A stretch of DNA of 64,000 bases from Setophaga petechia (Eukaryota; Chordata; Aves; Passeriformes; Parulidae), in assembly GCA_024362935.1 (NCBI GenBank), contig JANCRA010000177.1:496001-560000 (forward strand), written 5' to 3'. The notes under the pieces were generated by a model. That model worked only from the letters and a program-made list of their open reading frames with translations, did not search any database and had not been told where the DNA came from. Both the position numbers and the translations under genes were made by a program. Shown here in pieces: positions 22,178 through 33,295 of this stretch; positions within the stretch are counted from its first letter, which is position 1, and each line of letters opens with the position of its first letter.

Positions 22178-22483
22178 ATGGAAAAATTTCTCACAAGGAG
22201 TGAAGCCATGAGCTTGAGATTCGATCAGGTATTGCTCATGTGCCTCATTCTTCCATCTATTGCCTTAGGCAATGGAGCAGATTTGTCCATGGCCCAGCCA
22301 AAACAAAATGTCTGGGGGGCTTTGGCCAGTGCAGCAGGTTTGGATGGTGTCTGCTTGGCATGTTCGGGGCCAGGGAGATCGTTCTCAATGTATCTGGTGG
22401 GTTTGCCAGTGAATGAATGGCCGATTCCAAAAAATACTTCTATGAAGATTTCACAGGTCATTTCAAATCCTGTGAATGAGTAA
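22178..22483 (+). pseudogene. Old env surface-subunit N-terminus inside the provirus
   Basis: A 101-codon frame begins with a hydrophobic signal-like stretch followed by AQPKQNVWGAL and a YLVGLPVNEWPIP motif, resembling the start of alpharetrovirus-like Env. It stops at 22481-22483. Confidence 0.6.
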
Positions 22484-22879
22484 CATCTTTGGACACAGTT
22501 CCTCCCTGTGGCTCCTTTTGAATTTGAGGAGCTGGAAATTCTTAAGTCAGCAAAAATGAATTAATGAATTTTTGTATAAAGTTTTGAACTTTTGAAAGTG
22601 ACACAAACAGAAAATAAGACAATGTCACTCCAAAATCATCATTTTTATAGAAACGCATCTGCTTGGTGCAAATACACCAAGGTGATAGCCAAAGCATCCC
22701 TCCAAGTTTCAGTACAATTACTACAAGGAATTTTTTTTAATTTTATTTGTGGAGACAAACTTAGCCTGCTATTCCTGCAAATGTCAAAGATAGTCCATGC
22801 AGCATTGTAAGAGTTTCATTGCTAACACTCGATTAGAGAATTTTTGAAAGAGTAAACACATAAGAAGAAAAGATTAGTG

Positions 22880-23232
22880 GAACAATACAGTCCAAATTGT
22901 GATAATCATGTACACACATGAGACAAGGCTTGGAGAATTGCAGTTGCAATTTTCTCCCCACAGGCAGCATCAGAAGTGGCCTTGACTCAATTGGATCATA
23001 TAGGTTGCTAAATGAGCAAACATGCTTGAGCTGTTTTTCTTACACTGAGTGAAGTGCTTGAGCTGTTTCTCTTACACCCAGTGAGACTGTAACAGACATC
23101 GACACTAGGATAAGCAACTCTCCAAAACAGAGCAGCAAGTAACTATCTGCTGCTGGCACATGGACACAGGTGTGAAGAATTTGAAAGGATGTGCTGTATG
23201 AACATGTCAGATCATTCAAAATCAATTTATGA
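22880..23232 (+). pseudogene. Old env transmembrane-subunit scrap
   Basis: Around 23140-23230 the translation contains CEEFERMCC, a CX6CC motif, followed by an NMSDHSKSIYEN stretch typical of alpharetrovirus-like TM. An imperfect tandem duplication of 'tgcttgagctgtttctcttacac' lies just upstream (23019-23078). The env frame joins pol-type sequence at about 23235, an abnormal junction. Confidence 0.6.
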
Positions 23233-23239
23233 AAACATC

Positions 23240-24195
23240 CTTATTTTATCATGCACATTCGCAGCCATACATCGTTACCAGGATTTTTGTTGAAGGCAAT
23301 GCCTATGTAGATTCTTTAGTAGCTGCTGCTGCAATCAAAATTGTACCAAATGTATTGCAGCAGGCAAATTTGTCTCATCAATTTTTTCATCAGAGTGCTC
23401 AAGCTTTACAGCAGCAATTCAAATTGTCTCCTGGTGAAGCAAAATCAATTCTTTCTTCTTGTCCTGACTGTTACATGACTCATGTTGCTCAGTATTATGG
23501 TATCAATACTGATGTTACTAAAATGCCAGAATTTGGTCGTTTTAAGTATGTTCATGTTACAGTAGATACTTTTTCTCATGCAATGGTTGCTTCAGCATTC
23601 ACAGGAGAAAGAACTCGTGATGCTATTCGCCATTTTTATCATGCTTTTTCTATCTTAGGTGTTTCGTGTCATGTAAAGACAGATAATGGCCCAGCGTATG
23701 TTTCGCAGAAAATGCAAGCATTCTTTCGTGCTTGGGGCATTCAGCATTCAACAGGCATTCCACATGTCCCCACGGGCCAAGCAATTGTTGAAAGAGCTCA
23801 CGGACTTTTTAAACGTCAGGTTCAAAAACAAAAAAGGGGGAATGCAACAGGAGTCAGCTCAAGTGAGATTAGATAAAGCTGTTTATGTGTTAAACTTTTT
23901 GCGTCCCCTACCTGACTCACAGTTATCTCCAATCTTTTGCCATTTTTCTTCTTTGAATTCTAAGCAACCAGATTTTCGTAGGAATGTCAAGGTATGGGTT
24001 AAGGATTTAATTACTGGTAGGTGGTCTGGTCCAGTGGAACTAGTAACCTGGGGGAGAGGTTATGCTTGTGTTTTGACAGATAATGGTCCTCGACGGGTTC
24101 CTGCTCGCTGTGTTAAACCTTACCTAGAGCGCGCAGGAAAGGACAGGATGGATGGATCCGCAGCTGAAGCAGAACGTGCGGATGACACTGGCTAA
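23240..24195 (+). pseudogene. Provirus pol end: RNase H tail and integrase, one frameshift
   Basis: The frame 23229-23876 contains the RNase H tail motif EGNAYVDSL, the zinc motif HQFFHQ...SSCPDC, and the three catalytic acidic residues in VDTFSHAM, KTDNGPAY and GQAIVERAHG. At the A6/G5 run (23830-23840) the frame shifts. The second frame (to 24195) carries the C-terminal DNA-binding domain (VWVKDL, RVPARCVKPYL). Integrase joins viral cDNA to host DNA. The frameshift would truncate this copy before the C-terminal domain. Confidence 0.85.
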
Positions 24196-24236
24196 GACCA
24201 TATATCAGTACTTAAAGATGGATGAAGGACAGGAAT

Positions 24237-24375
24237 GATTGTATTAAGAATGGCAACTTTGTTGATAGTTGTGATTGTTGGTTTTGTGTGTCCCCTCTCC
24301 GCTTGGATTTTTGCAAAGGGCCCTGCAAAAATCCATAGCAGTTGTATTTACAGGTCAAAAACAAAAAGGGGGAAT
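24237..24375 (+). pseudogene. Env signal-peptide remnant and polypurine tract
   Basis: An ATG followed by a hydrophobic stretch (LLIVVIVGFVCPLSAW) resembles an env signal peptide. The rest of env is deleted. The sequence runs into 'aaaaacaaaaagggggaat' (24357-24375), the polypurine tract next to the 3' LTR. Confidence 0.65.
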
Positions 24376-24720
24376 TGTGGAAAGGGCTAACAGCAGGCCT
24401 GTTAGCTAAAGCAGCGAGAAGAAGCTGAGAAGTAAGAAGAAGCTGATAAGAAGCTCTCTCCAAGGCTGTAACCAAGGAGATCGAAAGAAGAAAGATAAGA
24501 ATACCTTGCAGCTGGATGAAGGAATGTTAGAAAGATAGGTGGAGTCACTGTAATTTTAACCAATAGCATTATGTTGATTTATTGTGGCCAATAGACCAGG
24601 TAGAAGAAGTATCAACAATTGAAAAGTGTATAAAAGTTAGCCATGTTAGAGAATAAAGTTGTTGCCAACTGAGACTGCTTGTGGTCTCTGCTTTATGTCG
24701 TGACCGCCTCGACAACGACA
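24376..24720 (+). repeat. 3' LTR of the young provirus
   Basis: The LTR is 345 bases, identical by eye to 17965-18309, with TATAAAA at 24629-24635 and AATAAA at 24652-24657. It is followed by the target duplication caaggc (24721-24726). Confidence 0.95.
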
Positions 24721-25139
24721 CAAGGCAGCCAGCAGCACACAGGCAGGAGGACACAGATGGCGCGTCCTGCCTGGCACAGGGCTTGTGGCCATCTCCAGGC
24801 ACCGCTCTGGCAGGGATCCCCGCAGCTGCGGCCCCTGCCCAGCCGCTCTGTGGGCAGCACAAAGGCTTCAGCAGAACTACCAAAGGCAAAGGGCTTTCTG
24901 GCCATTTCCCCTGCAGCACTGCATGCCTGGGCAGCTGGCTGAGCACAAGCACCCTTTTCCCCTCTTCCCCTATCCACTACAGACCCTGGGCAGCAAAAAA
25001 AGTCTCTTGAGTTACTGTCTATTATAACACAGTCTATATTTACATATAGTAAAAAACAGAATGGAAGAAAAGAAAAAAATTAAAGAAAAGTAAAAATCCC
25101 TGCTGGCTCAGGTTGCCCCATCAAAGAGAGCCTCCCGGA

Positions 25140-28100
25140 TCAGCTCTCCTCAGAGCTCATGCAGTGCAGCCAGCCGAGCCGCGACAGGCGAGGCCAAGTC
25201 ATCCATGTCCTGCGCAGCTGATCGTGCAGCCTCTGGAAGATGGAATATCGCCTACTCGCTGTTGCTCGGAGGACATGCAGTGTTTGAAATGCCAGCTCTG
25301 ACACAGCACCGCTCATGTCCTCCGTCAGGCTTTCGAGGGCTGCAAGAGAGAGGAACAGAGCTGTGGTAAGTAGGTATGATTCATGCTGACAAAATTGAAA
25401 CAGTAATCATTATTGATGCAGGAATTAATATTTGGAAATAATAATAAAACAGGTAAAAGTTATAATGCCAAGAAAAAAGGGAGAGGAGGGGTTCCACCCT
25501 CCCCTCCCTGCAGGTGTTCCATGACAGGAGGAAAAAGCAAGAGATAAGAGTTAGTAAAAAAACCAGAAAGAAGGAAAAATGTGGTTGGGTCTCAGGAAAA
25601 TGCTAGCTATAGAAGATTTATTGCTTTGATTTTTAAATGTAGAAATATGTTAGTTTTGGATTACATTGTATTGGCTTGGTGCGCATGTGTAACCCAAACA
25701 TGAATTAAAGGACAAATAGAAAGAAGAGATGCCTTCATAAAAAAACGACGCCCAAAGACTTGTGTGACAACCAAAACGAATGGTGGAGCATCGGTGGTAA
25801 AGGTGGTGTTGAGGGCAGAGGTAGAAGTGTGATGAATGGAAAATGGGAGGAGATGACATTGACACATGGCATAAAAGGGGGGAAATCTTCACTTGGCAAG
25901 CTCATACGTGAGGTGGCAAGGGTCCAGAACCCTGCACTCCATACCCCGTGGTTATCCTGTGCTTATGCGCGAGTATTGGAACCAAATTATCCCATATTTT
26001 TAATCGAATGATATTGTCAAGATATATTTTCTAAACTATTCAATTAAAATTGCAGCTATCTCAAATATTGTTTGGTTTTTTATGATGGGATTTGATTTTT
26101 TATGATGGGCAAACATAACAGAGCCAAGGTCAGATCCCAGATCTGTGGGGAGCCAAGGAGAGCCCCGTGCAAGGGCCATCCCAGCCGGCTCTTGCCATGG
26201 CCAGGAGGGGGCAGGGAGCAAGGGGATCAGCCTGATGCTCCTGGCCACGAATGGCCCACGTGGCCCTGAAATCTCAGTGTGCTCTGCCGCCGGGAGTAGA
26301 GCCCTCCGCAGCCGGGGCAGGGCTTGCAGCTCCCCCCGGCAGCCCCCGCTGTCAGCGCGCTGCCCTCACTCACCAGTGCAGATCAGCTGCAGCTCTTGCC
26401 GCTGCCCCCTCAGGTGCCGCCCGGCCATGCCTGTGAACACAGAGCCTGTCACGGCGCCGGCGGCACAGCTCCCTGCCAGCGGCTCTGCCGGCGCTGTGGC
26501 CACACGGGCTGCTGGCCCGGCAGGGCTCAGCCCGGGCCTTGGCGCACGCTGCTGCCCAAGGGCACGGCTGCCAGAGGGCGGCAGCAGCAATGGCCAGGCC
26601 AGGCGGGGCTCCACGGCACCGAGCCCGGCTGGTGCTGCCGGGGCAGTAGGCGGGGCTGGGGCCGAGCCGCACCGGGCCGGGCCAGGGAGGGAGCAGGGGC
26701 TCGGGACTCACCGATGAACCTGACGGCCGCCTGTCGCAGGGGCTCCTGTGGGCTCTGCAGGTAGCGCAGGGCCTGGCGCAGGTGCTCGGCCGCTCTGCTC
26801 CTGTCCTCTGCCAGCTGCAGAGAGCGGCAGGGGAGAAGGGTTGGCTCAGCGGGCTCAGCCCCTGGGCCGGGCGCTGCCTGCGCCCAGCCCCGGCCTCCCC
26901 TGGCCGCACAGCCCTGAGGCGAGGCCAGCAGCCGCTGGCCAAGGGCTCCCGAAGACAGGGGACAGAGGGCCGGCTGCTGCCCGGGGAGCCGCGGTGCCGG
27001 CCAACAGCCCCGCAGGACCGGGGCTCCATGGGCACCCGGCTCGGGCCCGCGGGAGCCTGGAGAAGAGCCCGCGCGGCCTCTGGCTGCAGCAGCGGGCAGG
27101 GGCAGAGCTGCCAGCCCCGCACACTGAGCACCGCCCTCGGGGGCCTTCTCCAGGCTGAGACTGGGGATTCTCGGCTGCTCTTACCAGGCCCTCGCCAAAC
27201 ATCCAGGTCTGATCCACCTGGAGCATTTGTTCGATATCCCTCCTCTTTAGGAATCTGGCTGCAGAATGCAGTGTTTCCCGGGAGGCCTGGAGAGCAGCAG
27301 AGAGGCACAGATGGCCCCACAGGCCAGGGCACAGGAGCATCCCAGTGCCACAGCCTGGAGGATGCTGCAGCCTGCAAAGTGCCAGGGCAGGAGGCAGCCC
27401 AGCCCCCTCCCAGGAGGACAGCGGGTGGCCAAAAGTCCTCACCTCAGCAACAATCTGATTCTCATCATGGCAGCGGAAGGAGAGTGGGAGCAGGCTCTGG
27501 CGCACATGGGACTTCAAGGCCTTTCTTCCATCTTCGGTTAATAACTCCAGCATCTCTTGAAAGATACACATGGAGCTGAGTTGCACCTGGCTGTCATCCT
27601 GTATGAAAGGAAGGGCAAAAGACCTCAGCATCAGCTGCTTCAGACCACACAGGGCACAGGCCTGCACCTCCACAGGACACCAAGTGTCCGGGCAGCAGCC
27701 AGTGGCTGTGGCTGTGTGCACAGAGCCTTACATGGTCAAAGAGTGGCAGGAGCGCCTCAGCCAGCTGCAGGGCGATGGGGGTGGGTATTGGGGCACCATT
27801 ATCCAGGAGCACATATCTGAGTAGAAGAATGGTCATCCTGATCACGTTGCTATCATTGTCCTGCAGGAGCTCTACAAGACTTTCACTCAGGCTCCACATT
27901 TTTTCAACCTGTGTGGAACACAAGTTTGTGAAAGGCCACCCTGCTGCCGCAGGGCCCAGAGGCCAAAGGCCCGTCCCGAAGCACTGGGGCAGCTGAAGCG
28001 GGAGGCAGGAGAGCTGGGAGCAGCTGCCCCAGCGCCCCAAGCCCAGGCAAGGCCAAGCGAGTGCGTTGCCCAGCCCCACGCTGCCCGCACGGCTTGAGCC

Positions 28101-29322
28101 ACTGCCCCCTTCTCACCATCCAGGGATTCTTGGGCAGCACTACGCTTTTGAGTGCCAAGTAACGCCTGGCCCTGTGCTCGCTCTGCAGGTTCTGTGCCAT
28201 GATCTCCAGAACACTGTCACTGCATTCCCTCAAGTCCAGGCACTCGAGGACCTGAAAGGCACAGGGCAGTGACAGTGAGCCGGCCGGCAGGAGCCCGGAG
28301 ACCCACAGGACTGGGCCCAGGCAGCAGCAAAGGGCATGGGCACCGTCCTGGCAGCTGTGCCTACAACAGGGCAGAGAGTTGGGAGGCAGCTCAGCGAGGT
28401 AGTGCACCTGGAGAAGGCACGGGGAGAGCTGGAAAGCTGCGAGATGGAGCAAAGTTTCCAGCTTCCCCAGAAAAGTGCATCCCTTCCCACTGCACTGCCA
28501 TGGCCTCAAATGCTCCCAGACACCAGCAAGTGTGGCTCGGGAAGCAAGGTGACTCATGGGGGAATTGAAGCCTGGCCCCAGGCTGCTTACTTGTTCTGGC
28601 CTGAAAACAGCCTCCTCCACGAGTGAATGCAGCAGGGCAGCACTGGTCTTATGTGTGAGGAGGTGAGAGTGTGCTCTGAGCCCAGTGCCCATGGTGTTGG
28701 TGTCTTCCTGCTGAATGCTCTTGGTGAATTTGCAAACGAGCTGTAGGAGGAGGGCAAGAAGCCAGGGATGTTTCATGGAGTGCTGCACACACGGTGCTGG
28801 GCTGAGCAGGGACAGCAGGCCCAGCCCAGGTGGGGGTGGCTGCAGGTACCTGCGCTGTGCTGCGGAAGCGGCCACGGCCGAGTTCCTGCTCCTGTGTGCG
28901 CTCCAGGGCTGCATCTGGCAAAGAGTGAGTGCAGCCAGAGCTGAGGGGCTGCGGGAGAGGCCAGAGAACACAGGCCAGCCCTGCGCTGCCCAGGCAGGGA
29001 GAGCCCCGGGATGGCCCAGGGGATGGAGCACGGCCACTGCGGGGTGTCTGCCTGGGCCCTCTTCTGGCCTGTCCGTGGGCATTTCCCCAGGGGATGGCAT
29101 GGCATGGCATGGCTTGGCATGGCATGGCATGGCATGGCATGGCATGGCTCAGTTGGCTGCAGGCTCCAGCCCTGCAGCCCAGCTCTGGCACTCACCCTTC
29201 TGCGGTGGATGGAATGGCACCACCTCCTCAATCTCCTGTGCTGGGGAAGCACCAGGCCCCTCTTCCTCCTGATTCTCCTCCCCCCAGGCCGTCTTAGGAA
29301 CACTCAGGGCTCTCTGCTCCAT
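25140..29322 (-). CDS. MROH-like HEAT-repeat protein, copy B, ten exons, intact
   Basis: This is an inverted paralogue of copy A, encoding 423 aa. Exons from 5' to 3' on the minus strand are 29322-29196, 28914-28850, 28740-28591, 28251-28117, 27908-27732, 27598-27443, 27286-27185, 26814-26712, 26430-26374 and 25339-25140. All have GT/AG sites and consistent phases (1272 nt). Exons 2-9 have the same lengths as in A; exon 1 is two codons longer. Exon 5 appears identical at the nucleotide level and exon 8 differs at about four positions. Exon 10 is very different in sequence ([15 protein letters not shown] against [15 protein letters not shown]) and belongs with copies C and D. I see no canonical AATAAA within 120 bases of the stop. 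It lies convergent to copy A. Confidence 0.85.
25362..26120 (+). mobile_element. Probable solo LTR in the last intron of MROH copy B
   Basis: This 759-base insertion is absent from the same intron in copies A and C. It begins TGTGGTAAG and ends ACATAACA. A TATA-like 'gcataaaagg' lies near 25868 and AATTAAA near 26041. It is flanked by gagc. The match between flanks extends to eight bases (aacagagc at 25354-25361 and 26117-26124) if the last AACA is counted as target rather than element. TG...CA ends with a 4-bp duplication favour an ERV solo LTR; an 8-bp duplication would instead suggest a hAT-type element. Confidence 0.6.
29093..29148. repeat. (GCATG)n pentanucleotide repeat in intron 1 of copy B
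   Basis: This is the counterpart of the copy A repeat, with about ten units and one interrupted unit (gcttg). Confidence 0.95.
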
Positions 29323-29979
29323 GCCGCTGACTGGAGCTACTTGCAGGAGAGATGCTTTGGGAAAGCTCTGGGGCACCAAGTCCCACGCTCTGCCCTTGAG
29401 GGCAGCTGCAGAACAGACGCCTCTGAAGGCCGCGGGTCACCGAGTCCCGTGCTGTGGCCTCGAGCTCAGCTGCAGGACCAACGCTGTGGAAAAGCTCTGG
29501 GTCAGACAGGAACGAGTGCACTGTGCGGGGGCTCCTCACAGCACCTCTCTGTCCCGTTGTGCCCCTTTGCCTGCTCCCAGCACCCGGGCAAGCTTCTATT
29601 TCCCACGTGTCACAAAGGGGCCTTGGAGACCGGGTTCCGTTCCATGGCACAGTGACCGTGCTGCAGCGTGCCACCCAGGGCCCTTGCACAGACTGCCTCC
29701 CGCCTTGCGGCCGCCCCCAGCCCAGCCAAAGTGGCCCAGTCTGGAAGGAATGCCTGGCCCCAGGTGTCTAAGGCAGCCCCACAGGATCTTTAGGAAGGGC
29801 TCAGAGCATCAGCAAACGCCGCCCGCCTTAGCGGGCTCGGTCCTATCCCCATATCTTTCCCTGAGAGCATTTGAATTTCTAAATGAGAATCATTTGAAAG
29901 GAGGGGATTGACATTTTCCATTTCAGAGAAGCCTTCTGCCTTCCTGAGCAGACACCTCTCTCTTCAAACCAAGACAATT

Positions 29980-31540
29980 GTTTATCATCTTGCAGATGCG
30001 CAGTTGCTGGGCAGCCCCGTTTTACACCAGGGACCTGGAGAACCATTCCCAGCAACTGGGAAGATCCTAACTGGTCCCTCCACGCATAGATGAGGTCTCC
30101 AAATTTGCCCCAAAAGTGGGTCCAGCTTTTATAGGCCAAAAAGAGCAAGGGCAAGTGACTTGTTGATATTTTTAGCCCAGATAGCCCTGCTGCTGATGCC
30201 ACACTTCACAATCAGCAGGGGACACAGCTAGGCCAAAATCCAAAGCCCACCTCTCTTCCAGGAGCCTTCCTCCTCAAATACCCTTCAAACAAGCCTCCAT
30301 GCAAGTCAGTTGGGAAAGTTTCTTCAAATGATCCATTGCTGGCACAGAACTACACAGGGTTATGGCAAAGATTCTAAAGCAGCTGCTCTGGAGTCAAAGA
30401 GCCAGCACTAAGAGTCCCTGTCTTCTATTTGTCGCTAAATCCCACTTTGGGGGATTTGAAGGCATTTGGAACGAGCTAGAGAGCGGACCTCTGAGTTTTT
30501 TAGATGATGCCATTGCTTTTTCTTCTCTTCTGCATAGACAGGACGGCTGAGTTTGGCTCACATCTCCATTACATGGCTCACAACGTCACAAGACTTGTAC
30601 TTACAAGAACTTGGAAGGATTTCTTGGCCAATAAAACATTGCCAACAAGTTTATTTCTGTTTCTGACCCAATCCTTCAGTATTTCATCTCATGGACTCAT
30701 GCTACAGTGTAAGTTTTCTCAGCCAGTTCTGTTCTGACACACAAACCTACAGCACTGCAGTGTAAACTTCGTGTTTACAGTTGTAACTACTTTTACTTTT
30801 TTTCAAGATCTTAAACTCTAAAATGCTAAACTTTCCTCCACTTAGCTTTGGGTGTCTCTGCTTTATACTACAAATCCACATTCTCACTTGTAGCACCTGA
30901 ATTTGGAAGCTGTTTTCAAGGTCTCAGCACAAATCCTGTGTTTAATTCTAAGTTTTGGCTTACAGGCCCAAAGATCTGAGAACTCCCTGCATTTGGGTTT
31001 CCAGCAACACTGATGCTGTTAGCTGCAGAGTGCCTGGGATCCATCTTGCAAGTCATCTCTGGCAGGATCAAAGCGGCGGCCAGGGGGCTGCTTGTGGCCT
31101 CTGACAGCCCATTGCTCAGGGCTTGCCAGCGCCCCAGCCCCTCAGGGGCTGCCCCAGCCCGGCCAAGCTGCCTGGCAGCAGCGCCGCAGCCCCACAGCAG
31201 CTCCAGAGCAGCCCCATCCAGAGGCACCTGGGAGCCGTCAGCAAGGCAGCCAGCAGCACACGGGCAGGAGGACACGGATGGCGCTTCCTGCCTGGCACAG
31301 GGCTTGTGGCCATCTCCAGGCACCGCTCTGGCAGGGATCCCCGCAGCTGCGGCCCCTGCCCAGCCGCTCTGTGGGCAGCACAAAGGCTTCAGCAGAACCA
31401 CCAAAGGCCAAGGGGCTTCTGGCCATTTCCCCTGCAGCACTGCACGCCTGGGCAGCTGGCTGAGCACAAGTACCCTTTTCCCCTCTTCCCCTATCCACTA
31501 CAGACCCTGGGCAGGAAAAGAGGGATCCTGGGAGTCTGTG
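29980..31540. repeat. 3' flank of MROH copy C, inverted paralogue of 14056-15612
   Basis: The stretch lies between the start of copy B and the end of copy C. It matches the 3' flank of copy A in reverse complement and contains the empty-site equivalent of the provirus target (…cagcaaggcagccagcagc at about 31237-31256). No gene is supported. Confidence 0.75.
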
Positions 31541-32420
31541 CATTATAACACATTCTACATTTACATGGGATAAAATATTGAAAGGAAGAAAAGAAAAATC
31601 TTAAAGAAAAGAAAAATCCCCGCTAGCTTAGGTTGGCCCAGCAAAGAGAGCCTCCCAGATCAGCTCTCCACAAAGTTTCGGCAGGGCAGCCAGCCGAGCC
31701 GTGAATGACAAGGCTGAGCAATCCATGCCATGCGCAGCTGATCGTGCAGCCTCTGGAAGATGGAATATCGCCCTCACTGTATTGGCCAGAGGACATGCAG
31801 TGTTTGAATTGCCAGCTCTGACACGGCACTGCTCATGTCCTCCGTCCGGTGTTCCAGGGCTGCAAGAGACAGGAACAGAATCACGGTCAGATCCTGGATC
31901 TGCGGGGAGCTGAGGAGAGCCCCCAGCAACGGCGATCCCAGCCGACTCTTGCCATGGCCAGGAGGGAGCAGGGAGCAAGGGGATCAGCCCAAAGCTGCTG
32001 GCCACGAATGGCCCACGTGGCCCTGAAATCTCAGTGTGCTCTACCCCCGGGAGCAGAGCCCTCCGCAGCCGGGGCAGGGCTTGCAGCTCCCCCCAGCAGC
32101 CCCCGCTGTCAGCGCGCTGCCCTCACTCACCAGTGCAGATCAGCTGCAGCTCTTGCCGCTGCCCCCTCAGGTGCTGCCCGGCCATGCCTGTGAACACAGA
32201 GCCTGTCACGGCGCCGGCGGCACAGCTCCCTGCCAGCGGCGCTGCCGGCGCTGTGGCCACACGGGCTGCTGGCCCGGCAGGGCTCAGCCCGGCCCTTGGC
32301 GCACGCTGCCGCCCAAGGGCACGGCTGCCAGAGGGCGGCAGCAGCAATGGCCAGGCCAGGCGGGGCTCCACGGCGCCGGGCCCGGCTGGCGCTGCCAGGG
32401 CAGCAGGCAGGGCTGGGGCT

Positions 32421-32985
32421 TGTGGGAATCCTTAAAATCAGAGGGTTTTAGGAATGCTACAAAAGGCAGGCCTCAGAGACAGCAGAAGTGCGATTTGAGT
32501 TATTCAGTAGCCATAAATTTGTCAGCAGAAAGTTTTTATAAAAAATAGAAAAGTAAGGACAAATAGAACAATGATCTGGGTATGAACACTTGGCTAGAAT
32601 TCCTCCCTAAGCTACAGAAAAATATATCTACCAAGATATTAGGAATTTCTAAGCTTAATAATCGAACCCTGTGCATTGTATTTTATTGCTTTGAAGCAGG
32701 TATTATAGTCATAATAAGCTAGCATTGTTTGACTGAAGGTACATGTGCTTACAGTGATTGTATAGAAGTACTGTCAATATGCTTTTCCTTTGTGTGATTG
32801 TTCAAAAACTTTTAAAGGATGTTGTAACATGATGTTCTTTTTCTGCTGCTGGGGTTGTGAGCTGCTGGCACCTTCCCATTGCCATAACCATGTGATGAGA
32901 ATGATGCTGGAAGATAAACAGCTCGAGATGCGTTCCCCAGCAGTCCTGTCCTGTTGGTGATATGTGCAGAGACCCCTAGGCAGCG
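32421..32985 (+). repeat. LTR insertion in MROH copy C intron
   Basis: AT-rich sequence starting TGTGGGAATCC interrupts the homology with copy B between 'ggctgggg' and 'gggccgagc'. Length and TG start suggest a solo LTR of about 560 bases. The right end (CA at 32968 or 32982) and the target duplication are unclear. Confidence 0.5.
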
Positions 32986-32989
32986 ATAG

Positions 32990-33295
32990 GGCCGAGCTGC
33001 GGCAGGGCGAGGCACGGTGGGGTAGGGCCAGGGTTGGATGGGGCAGGGCAGGGCATGGTAGGGTGGGCCTGGTTTGGGTGAACCAGTGTAGGGTGGAGCA
33101 TGGAGAGGAAGGGCCAGGCTACAGCAGTGCAGGGTGGGGTGGGGCAGGGTGAGGCAGGATGGGGCAGGGCTGGGTTGGGTGGAGCAGAACAGGGCAGAGC
33201 AGGTTAGGGTTGGGCAGGGCTGGGCAGACAGAGATTGAGTTGGACAGAGAAGGGTGGGGCAGGGAGGCTTGCGGCAGGGCGGGCCGGGGAGCCCA
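32990..33295. repeat. G-rich minisatellite (ggggcagggt-like) in copy C intron
   Basis: Irregular units around 'ggggcagggcagg' or 'ggttgggcagggct' repeat over about 300 bases. The corresponding intron of copies A and B is short and lacks the expansion. Confidence 0.8.

Larger units (their letters stand above)
17965..24720 (+). mobile_element. Young, internally rearranged ERVK-type provirus
   Basis: The element has two apparently identical 345-bp LTRs, a tRNA-Trp-like primer site, a polypurine tract and a 6-bp target duplication. Inside, in order, are: the matrix end of gag (18472-19567, one frameshift); unassigned or decayed sequence; an old gag capsid scrap; an old integrase scrap; old env scraps; then a well-preserved integrase (23229-24195, one frameshift) and an env signal-peptide remnant. 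Protease and a recognisable reverse transcriptase are absent, so it cannot be autonomous. It splits the 3' flank of MROH copy B. Confidence 0.9.
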
